Origin: Methylomonas sp.
Lineage (GTDB): Bacteria > Pseudomonadota > Gammaproteobacteria > Methylococcales > Methylomonadaceae
Length of the DNA stretch: 7,237 nucleotides
Direction: 5' to 3'
Assembly (NCBI GenBank): GCA_026990815.1
Contig: JALXCS010000104.1
Coordinates: 1-7,237, forward strand
Below are positions 1 to 5,491 of the stretch, in pieces (position 1 is the first letter of the stretch; the number at the start of each line of letters is the position of its first letter). The notes beneath the pieces were generated by a model. That model saw only the letters and a program-made list of their open reading frames with translations, did no database searches and was not told where the DNA came from. The position numbers and the translations under genes were made by a program.

Positions 1-168
1 AAAATAAAAAACAATCTCATGTCAATATTATGGCACGTGTTTTGCTGTAATTTACTGATGACACGTGTTTTATAAGTTCGATGTTACCGGAAATGTTTTA
101 CAGCAGGGGAGTGATACTTCCGAAAAGGTTACAGCGGATTTCGTTAATACTAACTATAGGTGAAAAAA
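1..168. other. Leader region upstream of the DUF938 gene
   Basis: No gene is visible in this stretch. It contains a direct repeat of CACGTGTTTT at 34-43 and 62-71, 28 bp apart, each holding the palindrome CACGTG. It also contains an inverted repeat, TGCTGTAA at 43-50 against TTACAGCA at 98-105. These could be regulator sites or chance. I found no convincing -35/-10 pair; TATAAG at 71-76 is a possible -10 without a well-spaced -35. Confidence 0.4.
34..71 (+). repeat. Direct repeat CACGTGTTTT, two copies
   Basis: The ten bases CACGTGTTTT occur at 34-43 and again at 62-71, a spacing of 28 bp, close to three helical turns. Each copy contains the palindrome CACGTG. Paired direct repeats upstream of a gene may be bound by a regulator, but no regulator can be named and the region has no clear promoter to relate them to. 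Confidence 0.35.
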
Positions 169-822
169 ATGAGTGATATTAAACCTCCTTTAGATCCACA
201 TCCTTTAAGTGATTATGTTGCATGGGCAGGTGGGCGTAATCGTGATCCCATTTTGAATGTACTGAAACAAAAATTACCTGAGGCTCCAGGAAAAATTCTT
301 GAGTTTGCCAGTGGCAGCGGAATGCATATGAATTATTTTGCACCAAATTTCCCTCATTTGCAGTTTCATCCTTCCGATAAAGATACTGAAGTTTTTGATG
401 CCATCAAAGAACGGACTAATGATGAAGGAAATAAAAATATAGTTGATCCAATTCATCTTGATTTAACTGAATCAGAAAGTTGGACCAAGCTGGAACAGGA
501 AGGAACATTTAATGCTATTTTTTGTATTAATATATTCCAGGTAGCGCCTATTTCAATTGCAGATGGCATGATGGAGTGTGCTTCTCATCTTCTTCATGAA
601 GATGGATTTATGTTGATCTACGGCCCGTTCCAAGTTGATGGCTCTTTTACGACTCAATCAAATCAAGAATTTCATGAAACACTTAGATCGGCTGGAGTTT
701 CTGAATGGGGTTTAAAAGATGTAGCAGATATTAAGGTTGCAGCTGCACAATATGATCTGAATTTGGCGGAAATTGTTGATATGCCGGTAAATAATTTTTC
801 CTTGATTATCAGAAAAAACTAA
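169..822 (+). CDS. DUF938 family SAM-dependent methyltransferase
   Basis: This encodes a 217-residue cytosolic protein of the DUF938 family (PF06080), class I methyltransferase-like proteins related to vertebrate METTL26; their substrate is not established. Seen in the sequence: an N-terminal segment with SDYVAWAGGRNRDPIL (14-29), a SAM-binding glycine loop LEFASGSG (44-51), an acidic residue D70 after the second strand, a GPF turn and EWGLKDV in the C-terminal half, and the family ending VNNFSLIIRK. Length matches the family. I chose ATG at 169 because AGGTGA at 158-163 lies 5 nt upstream; a GTG at 160 would add three residues but overlaps that ribosome site. The gene stands alone, with a non-coding gap on both sides. 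It looks intact. Family assignment is firm; any specific function is unknown. Confidence 0.9.
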   Translation: MSDIKPPLDPHPLSDYVAWAGGRNRDPILNVLKQKLPEAPGKILEFASGSGMHMNYFAPNFPHLQFHPSDKDTEVFDAIKERTNDEGNKNIVDPIHLDLTESESWTKLEQEGTFNAIFCINIFQVAPISIADGMMECASHLLHEDGFMLIYGPFQVDGSFTTQSNQEFHETLRSAGVSEWGLKDVADIKVAAAQYDLNLAEIVDMPVNNFSLIIRKN

Positions 823-902
823 AAAGACAAGTTGGTTCAATGTTGGCCTCGTGTTCACAATCTATCTTCATCTGTATTTTCTAAATCAATTATTATCTGG
901 AT

Positions 903-949
903 CCGTGATTTCAATGTGGATAACAGGGGGCAAGATATTGGTTTCACAG
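903..949 (+). ncRNA. Hairpin 1 of repeat copy A
   Basis: The outer stem pairs 905-908 (GTGA) with 944-947 (TCAC), plus C903-G949 around a C904/A948 mismatch. A TT/TT internal loop follows, then a 7-pair stem, 911-917 with 935-941, including wobbles at 911/941 and 916/936. Copy B forms the same shape with changed bases that keep the pairing. Whether this region is transcribed as a separate RNA cannot be told from sequence. Confidence 0.5.
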
Positions 950-968
950 TGGCATAAAAAATTTTTAG

Positions 969-988
969 CTTGACCCATATGGGTTAAG
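969..988 (+). other. Hairpin 2 of repeat copy A
   Basis: CTTGACCC (969-976) pairs with GGGTTAAG (981-988) over an ATAT loop, eight pairs including one G-T wobble. Copy B keeps this hairpin at 2553-2570 with one mismatch. There is a TTTTT run at 996-1000, but it starts 7 nt after the stem and is interrupted before that, so it is at best a weak terminator. Confidence 0.5.
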
Positions 989-1132
989 CGGGTAGTTTTT
1001 GACTGCTGAGGAATCAAGACCTTGCACCCTGTGCCATGGCGAAGTCATGGATTCAGGTTTTATTAAAAAATTGAATAATTGAAGTACATGCCACTGAACA
1101 TGAGACCTCAAATATTAATAACAAATGACTTT

Positions 1133-1137
1133 AGGAG
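1133..1137 (+). promoter_or_regulatory. Ribosome binding site deciding the carbonic anhydrase start
   Basis: AGGAG lies 6 nt before ATG 1144, a near-ideal spacing. The next in-frame option for the downstream reading frame, ATG 1157, is 19 nt away and has no ribosome site of its own. This supports 1144 as the original start and so supports the frameshift reading. Confidence 0.75.
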
Positions 1138-1143
1138 TAGATA

Positions 1144-1723
1144 ATGACAAAAATACATGACGAAGTTTTGCAGGCAAATGAACAATATGCAGCAGATTTT
1201 GACAAAGGGGATTTGGCAATGCCAACCTGCCCGTCAGTTTGCAATTTTAACCTGTATGGACGCTCGTCTTGATCCTGCAAAATATGCCGGGCTGTCAGAA
1301 GGAGATGCCCATGTTATTCGAAATGCTGGGGGACGTGCTAGTGATGATGCTATAAGATCTTTGGTTATTTCCTATAAACTTCTCGGCACCAAGGAATGGT
1401 TTGTTATCCATCATACTGATTGCGGTATGGAAACATTTACTGATGATGTTATGCGGGACTTGTTATCCAATAGTCTTAAAACGGCTTCAGTAGATGAAAC
1501 TGGATGGCATGATTGTTGTGAAGGTTCAGGTTCTGCAGAAGGGAAATATATTGACTGGTTAACTATTTCTGATCAGGCTGAAAGTGTCCTTGAAGACGTG
1601 ATCCGTATCAAATCACATCCTTTGGTTCCTAGGGATATTCCAGTTTATGGTTACATTTATGATGTTAAGTCAGGTAAATTAATTGAAGTTCCACCCGCAA
1701 CTGCAGCAGGAAAAGTAGCCTAA
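1144..1723 (+). CDS. Beta-class carbonic anhydrase with a 5' frameshift
   Basis: This encodes a zinc enzyme of the beta-carbonic anhydrase family (COG0288), which interconverts CO2 and bicarbonate in the cytosol. The catalytic frame is intact from about 1223 to the stop: zinc ligands C37, H90 and C93 and the D39/R41 dyad lie in TCMDARLDP and IHHTDCGM (numbering of the repaired 192-residue protein). The first 27 codons, from ATG 1144 (MTKIHDEVLQANEQYAADFD onward to LAMP), are in a different frame, which stops at 1270-1272 after 42 codons. Removing one A at 1224/1225 joins the two into the sequence expected for the family, so a one-base insertion is likely. Initiation at ATG 1157 would give a 188-residue protein with a wrong N-terminus but complete active site. 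The stop overlaps the next start (TAATG), so the pair is an operon. It is either a recent pseudogene, an N-terminally altered enzyme, or a sequencing error. Confidence 0.85.
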
Positions 1724-2463
1724 TGAAGCAATCATGTTCAGCCGTTATCATCGGAGTTGGTCCAGAACGTGGCTTGGGTGCTACGCTCGCAAAATTTTTC
1801 GCCGCAAAAGGTTTACACGTTTTTATCGCAGGAAGAAGCCAAAATAAGCTTCAATTGATAGTCGATGCGATTGAAAACGAAGGTGGATCAGCTACTTTAG
1901 TTGTTGCTGATGCAACAGATGAACATGATATTGAACATTTGTTTGATGTGGTTAAAGGTGATGGCCGGCCTCTGAAACTTGCTGTCTACAATGTAGACAG
2001 TAATATTCCTTCGTCACTCCTTGAAACCGAACCAGAAACCTTTGAAAAATTATGGCGTCAAAATTGCCTAGGTGCTTTTTTGTTCGGCAAACAAGCAATT
2101 AGAGCGATGCAACCACAACCACAACAGCAAGGTACGCTTATTTTCACCGGAGCCACTGCTTCTTTAAGAGCCAAACCTCCATTTACGGCTTTTTCCGCAG
2201 CAAAATTCGGATTGAGGGCGCTGGCACAAGGAATGGCTAGGGAATTTTCACCCCAAGGTATTCATGTTGTGCATGTTATTATTGACGGGGTAATTGATGG
2301 TGAACGAGCGGGAAAGCAGTTTCCTGAGTATGTTGCCTCAAAAGGGAAACAAGGATTACTTCAGCTTGAAGCTATTGCAGAAACATATTGGACAGTCCAT
2401 TGTCAGCATCCAAGCGCTTGGACGCAAGAGCTTGACTTAAGGCCCTATAAAGAACCATTTTGA
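1723..2463 (+). CDS. SDR-fold protein lacking the catalytic Tyr
   Basis: This encodes a 246-residue short-chain dehydrogenase/reductase-like protein, probably a cytosolic nucleotide-binding protein. The Rossmann loop is GVGPERGLG (11-19), AGR follows the second strand (36-38), and the fourth-helix Asn is N114. The usual YxxxK is F157-S-A-A-K161, and the expected catalytic Ser position in FTGATASL (141-148) is Ala or Thr. From memory, a subset of SDRs has this FxxxK pattern with an ending like the HVVHVIIDGVID seen here (181-192), so this is probably a subfamily trait rather than decay. Chemistry is unknown. A glutamine/proline stretch (QPQPQQQ, 130-136), encoded by CAACCA-type repeats at 2110-2129, lies just before the strand carrying FTGAT. 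Its ATG overlaps the carbonic anhydrase stop, so translation is probably coupled and could suffer from the upstream frameshift. Confidence 0.87.
   Translation: MKQSCSAVIIGVGPERGLGATLAKFFAAKGLHVFIAGRSQNKLQLIVDAIENEGGSATLVVADATDEHDIEHLFDVVKGDGRPLKLAVYNVDSNIPSSLLETEPETFEKLWRQNCLGAFLFGKQAIRAMQPQPQQQGTLIFTGATASLRAKPPFTAFSAAKFGLRALAQGMAREFSPQGIHVVHVIIDGVIDGERAGKQFPEYVASKGKQGLLQLEAIAETYWTVHCQHPSAWTQELDLRPYKEPF
1982..2000 (+). repeat. Perfect inverted repeat inside the SDR gene
   Basis: CTGTCTAC (1982-1989) and GTAGACAG (1993-2000) are perfect reverse complements around AAT, and a G-T pair extends the stem by one. It is within the SDR coding frame at residues 87-93. It may be a stable mRNA hairpin or simply chance. 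Confidence 0.4.
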
Positions 2464-2481
2464 ACCTGGGTGTCTGATATT

Positions 2482-2644
2482 AACCTGAGTCCTTGACTTC
2501 ACTGCGTCACAGGTTGCAGGCTCTTGATTCCACCGTGCTCAAAAAATACCCTCTTAACCAATGGGTAAAGCTTGAATTGTTTTATCGCCACTGTGAGGCC
2601 AATACCTTACCCCCCTGTTATCCGTATTGAAATCACAGAATCAG
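2482..2644 (-). repeat. Structured repeat, copy B (inverted)
   Basis: Read on the minus strand, 2638 down to 2482 aligns with 903-1059 at about 80% identity by eye; a weaker match continues to 2644, two bases short of the sufT stop codon. Hairpin 1 pairs 2638-2633 with 2596-2591 (CTGTGA/TCACAG) and 2630-2624 with 2605-2599. Hairpin 2 pairs 2570-2564 with 2559-2553. A third stem pairs AACCTG with CAGGTT near the inner end. It is inverted relative to copy A, so the two copies bracket the carbonic anhydrase/SDR unit. It directly follows sufT in the sense direction and ends 18 nt past the SDR stop, so it fills the convergent gap and may influence 3' ends there. Confidence 0.85.
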
Positions 2645-2646
2645 GG

Positions 2647-3195
2647 TTAAAATAATCCCAATTGAACTTGGGCAACCTCAGACATCATTTCTCTGGACCA
2701 CGGAGGGTCCAGAACTATTTCTACATCCACTGATTCGACGCCCGGTAGTTTACGAATGGCCTTTTCAACATCGCTTTGAATAATGGGTCCCATACCACAT
2801 CCCGGAGCGGTAAGTGTCATTTTGACATGGACAGCATTTTTCCCTTCACCTAAAGGTTCGACATGGCATTGATAGACCAGGCCTAGATCAACAATATTAA
2901 CTGGAATTTCCGGGTCATAAACAGTTTTCATGATTTCCCAGCAATTTTTTTCAACCGCTTCCAGATCATTTTCCTCAACCAGCGTTTGAAGTTGATGTTT
3001 TTCTTTTCCTAGCGCATCGGCGTCAGAACCATCAATACGAACCATGTGGCCATACTGGGTAACCACAGTGTAATTATTTCCCAACGATTGGTGCAAGGTG
3101 ACTTCTTCTCCTTTTTTCAAGGTTCCATGATTGCCATCAGGGATGGTGATGACATTGACATCTCTGGTCAAGGTTATATTTTCTCTTTCAGCCAT
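2647..3195 (-). CDS. sufT: SufT-like Fe-S cluster maturation protein
   Basis: This encodes a 182-residue cytosolic protein of the MIP18/DUF59 superfamily in the SufT arrangement. SufT proteins assist delivery or maturation of Fe-S clusters; they are not themselves the scaffold. Residues 1-65 form the N-terminal extension seen in SufT (ENITLTRDVNVITIPDG, then a KKGEEVTL beta-rich part), and 80-182 the DUF59 domain with YDPEIPVNIVDLGLVY (93-108), TLTAPGCGMG (127-136, conserved Cys133) and a DPPWS motif (163-167). It starts 9 nt after the yciK stop, so it is the last gene of the operon; no strong ribosome site is visible. The structured repeat copy B begins 2 nt after its stop. The gene looks full-length. 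The family is firm, the role in this host inferred. Confidence 0.87.
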   Translation of the reverse strand: MAERENITLTRDVNVITIPDGNHGTLKKGEEVTLHQSLGNNYTVVTQYGHMVRIDGSDADALGKEKHQLQTLVEENDLEAVEKNCWEIMKTVYDPEIPVNIVDLGLVYQCHVEPLGEGKNAVHVKMTLTAPGCGMGPIIQSDVEKAIRKLPGVESVDVEIVLDPPWSREMMSEVAQVQLGLF

Positions 3196-3204
3196 AATGT
3201 TTCG

Positions 3205-3933
3205 TTATCTGGAAAATGTTTGTGCGTCAATGATTTGGCCGGTTACGCTAATACTGTCTGCAGCAAACAAATAATTGTACACTTCATTTAATGATTCCAT
3301 CTTCTGCAATTTATCTTTATCCTCGGCAGGGTAGGCCCGTTTTCTGAGAGGACTATTTACTGGTCCCGGCACTAAAGTGTTGACCCGAATTTTGCCGGAT
3401 GATTCAAATTCTTCCGCCAGGATATGTGCAAAACCTTCAAGAGCAATTTTCGAAACCCCATAAGCTCCTGAAAAAGCGAGGCCTTGTCTTGCTGAAGAAT
3501 CAGAAGTAAATACGATGGATGCGTGATTACTTTTTTGCATCACTGGCAAAAGCACCCTGGTCAATATAAAAGGCGCATTCAAGTTGACATTTAAAGTGTG
3601 TCCCCAAGCCGTGGTATCATGAATAGCCAGGGGGGTAAAAGCATGAAATTCAACAGCAGAATACAACATGCCTTGCAAGGAGCCATATTTCTCAGCGATA
3701 GTATTTGCCAGTTCCTGATATTCATTTTCATTGGCGCCGGCCAAATCGAATGGATATATTGCCGGTTCCGGCGCCCCAGATGCAACGATGTTGTCGTAAA
3801 CGGCTTCCAGCTTGGGAATGATTTTATCCAGTAATATTATTGTTGCCCCAGAGTTTGCCAAGGTTTTTGCTGCAGTGCTGCCAAGTCCTCCGGCCGCGCC
3901 AGTGATTAAAATAACCTGGTTTGTTAATGTCAT
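3205..3933 (-). CDS. yciK: YciK-family short-chain dehydrogenase
   Basis: This encodes a 242-residue classical SDR, NAD(P)-dependent and cytosolic. The cofactor loop is TGAAGGLG (11-18), with Asn in NVNLN (115-119), a Ser in FTSDSSARQG (142-151) and the catalytic pair Y158/K162 in GAYGVSKIALEGF. The ending PGPVNSPLRKRAYPAED and the final GQIIDAQ are typical of YciK, whose physiological substrate is not established. It follows the phosphatase gene with a 4-nt ATGA overlap, implying translational coupling, and is followed by sufT after 9 nt. A ubiG, mupP, yciK order is known in Pseudomonas, which supports the name. Unlike the SDR at 1723, its active site is complete. Confidence 0.87.
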   Translation of the reverse strand: MTLTNQVILITGAAGGLGSTAAKTLANSGATIILLDKIIPKLEAVYDNIVASGAPEPAIYPFDLAGANENEYQELANTIAEKYGSLQGMLYSAVEFHAFTPLAIHDTTAWGHTLNVNLNAPFILTRVLLPVMQKSNHASIVFTSDSSARQGLAFSGAYGVSKIALEGFAHILAEEFESSGKIRVNTLVPGPVNSPLRKRAYPAEDKDKLQKMESLNEVYNYLFAADSISVTGQIIDAQTFSR

Positions 3934-4601
3934 GGTTGATTTTCCAGAAAAGCTAAGATTTCTTTAGGGCTATCAATCAAAAAATCGGCACCCCATTGTT
4001 CTGGGATATCTTCTGATTTCAAATAACCCCAGGTTGCGGCCATGGTTTTCATTCCGGCGGCTTTGCCAGCTTCAATATCATGTGCTGCGTCACCGATATA
4101 GAGACACTGTTTGGGTTTTACTTTTGCATCCCGACAGGCGGCCAGCATTGGTTCTGGGTGTGGTTTTGTTCTAGTTGTGGTGTCTCCACTGATGATGCAG
4201 GCCGCCCGATTTGTTAAATCAAGTGCTGACATCAAGGGCTGAGTGAAACGTTGCCGCTTATTGGTGACAACACCCCATTTCAAGCCTCTGTTTTCGATAT
4301 AAATCAGAAGCGATTCCATACCCTGATATAATTGAGTCTGCTGAGCAATATTTTGCTGATAATCGTCAAGCATTAATTTTAATATTTCAGCTTGAAGTTC
4401 TTCATTATTACTGGGCAGACATTGCTTTATCATTGCCATAGCGCCATGAGATATCAAAGGCTTGATACGCTGGTATTCAACCGCGGAAAAATTATATTTC
4501 TGAATGCTGCGATTTAACGCGGCAATCAAATCAGGTGCAGTATCTGCGAGTGTTCCGTCAAGATCAAATAAAATACAGGATAAACTGCTATCTGCTGACA
4601 T
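3930..4601 (-). CDS. mupP: HAD phosphatase, MupP/Gph type
   Basis: This encodes a 223-residue HAD-superfamily phosphatase with a helical cap. Motif I is FDLDGTLADT (12-21; nucleophile D13, acid D15), motif II is VVTNK (T113), motif III K146 in TKPHPEP, and motif IV is GDAAHD (D171, D175). It belongs to the phosphoglycolate phosphatase-like group; in Pseudomonas the gene between ubiG and yciK encodes MupP, which dephosphorylates N-acetylmuramic acid 6-phosphate in cell-wall recycling. The location and the WGAD near the C-terminus favour MupP, but Gph (2-phosphoglycolate phosphatase) is the main alternative and sequence alone does not decide. It starts 2 nt after the ubiG stop and overlaps yciK by 4 nt. 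All catalytic residues are present. Confidence 0.85.
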   Translation of the reverse strand: MSADSSLSCILFDLDGTLADTAPDLIAALNRSIQKYNFSAVEYQRIKPLISHGAMAMIKQCLPSNNEELQAEILKLMLDDYQQNIAQQTQLYQGMESLLIYIENRGLKWGVVTNKRQRFTQPLMSALDLTNRAACIISGDTTTRTKPHPEPMLAACRDAKVKPKQCLYIGDAAHDIEAGKAAGMKTMAATWGYLKSEDIPEQWGADFLIDSPKEILAFLENQP

Positions 4602-4603
4602 AC

Positions 4604-5314
4604 CTAAATTTCAGGCCGCTGATAAGCAATAATGTAATTCACATCAATATCCTTACCCAGGCTGAATTGTTTGCTGAAAGGGTTATATTCAATCCCGGTG
4701 ATCCCCCGAATTTCCAGTCCGGCATGACGACACCAACGACTTAGTTCAGAGGGTTTAATAAAGGTTTTGTAATCATGGGTACCTTTGGGAAGCATTTTCA
4801 GCAAATGTTCAGCTGCGACGATGGCAAGTAAATAAGCCTTGGGTTTACGATTAAGTGTTGAGAAAAACACATAACCGCCCGGCTTAACCATTTTTGCACA
4901 GGCGCTAACGATGGAAGCGGGATCAGGAACATGTTCAAGCATTTCCATGCAGGTCACATGATCGAATTGTTCCGGCTGCTGCTCGGAAAATGCTTCGGCA
5001 CTGATTTTTTGGTATTTTGCCTGAACGCCAGATTCCAGACCATGCAGGTCAGCAATGTCAATGAGATCTTCACTAAGATCGATTCCTGTAGCAATTGCCC
5101 CTTGTTTAGCCAGGCCTTCGGTTAAAATACCACCACCACAACCAACATCGACAATTTTTTTATTCTGAATATCAGCATATTCCCGAATAAATTTTATTCT
5201 TAACGGATTAATATCATGTAGGGTTTTAAATTCCCCTTGTGGGTCCCACCAGCGTTCGGCCAAGGAGCCAAACTTGTCAATTTCATGTGGATGTACGTTT
5301 TCTGTTGCAGTCAT
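4604..5314 (-). CDS. ubiG: UbiG, ubiquinone biosynthesis O-methyltransferase
   Basis: UbiG carries out both O-methylations of ubiquinone biosynthesis, using SAM, and associates with the membrane and the Ubi complex. This 236-residue protein shows the family start (DKFGSLAERWWDPQGEFKTLHDINPLR, 13-39), the SAM loop VDVGCGGG (55-62), acidic D79 after the second strand, CMEMLEHV (122-129) and the UbiG-specific insert STLNRKPKAYLLAIVAAEHLL (152-172) followed by KGTHDY and KPSEL. Length is normal. It is the first gene of the minus-strand operon; a -10 like TATACT (5342-5347) lies 28 nt upstream. No clear Shine-Dalgarno is seen, only a weak AAG. The next gene begins 2 nt after its stop. Confidence 0.95.
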   Translation of the reverse strand: MTATENVHPHEIDKFGSLAERWWDPQGEFKTLHDINPLRIKFIREYADIQNKKIVDVGCGGGILTEGLAKQGAIATGIDLSEDLIDIADLHGLESGVQAKYQKISAEAFSEQQPEQFDHVTCMEMLEHVPDPASIVSACAKMVKPGGYVFFSTLNRKPKAYLLAIVAAEHLLKMLPKGTHDYKTFIKPSELSRWCRHAGLEIRGITGIEYNPFSKQFSLGKDIDVNYIIAYQRPEI

Positions 5315-5340
5315 AATTAAAACTTGAATTTCGATGCGAG

Positions 5341-5350
5341 TAGTATACTA
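5341..5350 (-). promoter_or_regulatory. Palindromic -10 of the ubiG operon
   Basis: TAGTATACTA is a perfect 10-bp palindrome. Read on the minus strand it gives TATACT at 5347-5342, 28 nt from the ubiG ATG, a suitable distance for a -10. The same palindrome also contains TATACT on the plus strand. The matching -35 is poor. Confidence 0.5.
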
Positions 5351-5420
5351 AATTACTGGGTAATGGGTTGTTTTTAGATCATTCTCGTTAAGTCAAGGTT
5401 TTTGTTTTGAAAACAGCGAC

Positions 5421-5426
5421 TATACT
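5421..5426 (+). promoter_or_regulatory. Candidate -10 of the DUF1254 gene
   Basis: TATACT is five of six bases of the consensus TATAAT. It lies 66 nt upstream of the start codon. The -35 region is only T-rich (TTTTTG at 5399-5404, 16 bp spacer), so confidence is modest. Confidence 0.45.
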
Positions 5427-5491
5427 TAGACGTTAATAAGAGCTAGCCTTATGAGAAATATTTTATTCTTTTAAATTCAAGCGAGTCCGGC

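Larger units (their letters stand above)
897..1059 (+). repeat. Structured repeat, copy A
   Basis: Bases 903-1059 match the reverse complement of 2482-2638 at about 80% identity by eye, with only a few single-base gaps; a weaker match extends out to 897. Shared blocks include GTGATTTCAAT, GGATAACAGGGGG, TCACAGTGGC, GGTTAAG, GGAATCAAGA and GAAGTCA. It folds into hairpin 1 (903-917 with 935-949), hairpin 2 (CTTGACCC 969-976 with GGGTTAAG 981-988) and a third stem (CCATG 1034-1038 with CATGG 1046-1050). Neither copy has an open frame shared with the other, so this is non-coding. It lies 74 nt after the DUF938 stop on the same strand. It could be a structured RNA, a MITE-like repeat, or an expression-related 3' element; I do not recognise a named family. 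Confidence 0.85.
823..1143 (+). other. Intergenic region between DUF938 and carbonic anhydrase genes
   Basis: There is no coding gene in these 321 bases. The first 74 bases show nothing recognisable, and no clear rho-independent terminator follows the DUF938 stop. Bases 897-1059 are copy A of the structured repeat. Bases 1060-1143 are AT-rich and hold a possible -10 (TATTAA at 1113-1118) without a good -35, then the ribosome site of the carbonic anhydrase. TTGACC (970-975) and TAGTTT (993-998) inside the repeat are spaced 17 bp and could form a weak promoter, but the first overlaps a hairpin stem. Confidence 0.5.
5315..5491. promoter_or_regulatory. Divergent promoter region between ubiG and DUF1254 genes
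   Basis: This 177-bp gap drives transcription both ways. On the minus side the palindrome TAGTATACTA (5341-5350) contains a TATACT -10 for ubiG. Next to it is the inverted repeat ATTAC-TGG-GTAAT (5352-5364), where an operator could lie. On the plus side TATACT (5421-5426) is a good -10 for the DUF1254 gene, preceded by the palindrome GTTTTGAAAAC (5404-5414). Neither -10 has a good -35, so activator dependence is possible but not shown. Confidence 0.55.

Noticed and set aside
160..168. GTG 160 as the start of the DUF938 protein.
   Set aside because: It overlaps AGGTGA, which is well spaced for ATG 169, and the MSD start fits the family better.
897..1059. Repeat copies as integron attC sites.
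   Set aside because: No GTTRRRY/RYYYAAC core pair at the ends, the two copies are inverted rather than in the same direction, and there is no integrase.
1222..1227. Programmed +1 frameshifting in the carbonic anhydrase gene.
   Set aside because: No recognised slippery site, downstream structure or rare codon is present at CCA-ACC, and beta-carbonic anhydrases are not known to use it; a one-base insertion is simpler.
2482..2644. Copy B as the remains of a protein gene; one plus-strand frame is open for about 45 codons.
   Set aside because: The equivalent frame in copy A is interrupted by stops and the shared signal is hairpin structure rather than protein.
3761..3772. Palindrome GCCGGTTCCGGC in yciK.
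   Set aside because: Short, inside a conserved coding region and without any second signal; likely chance.
5451..5474. Seven-codon frame ATG 5451 as a leader peptide before the DUF1254 gene.
   Set aside because: A possible AAGAG site lies upstream, but so short a frame has no regulatory codons or attenuator structure.
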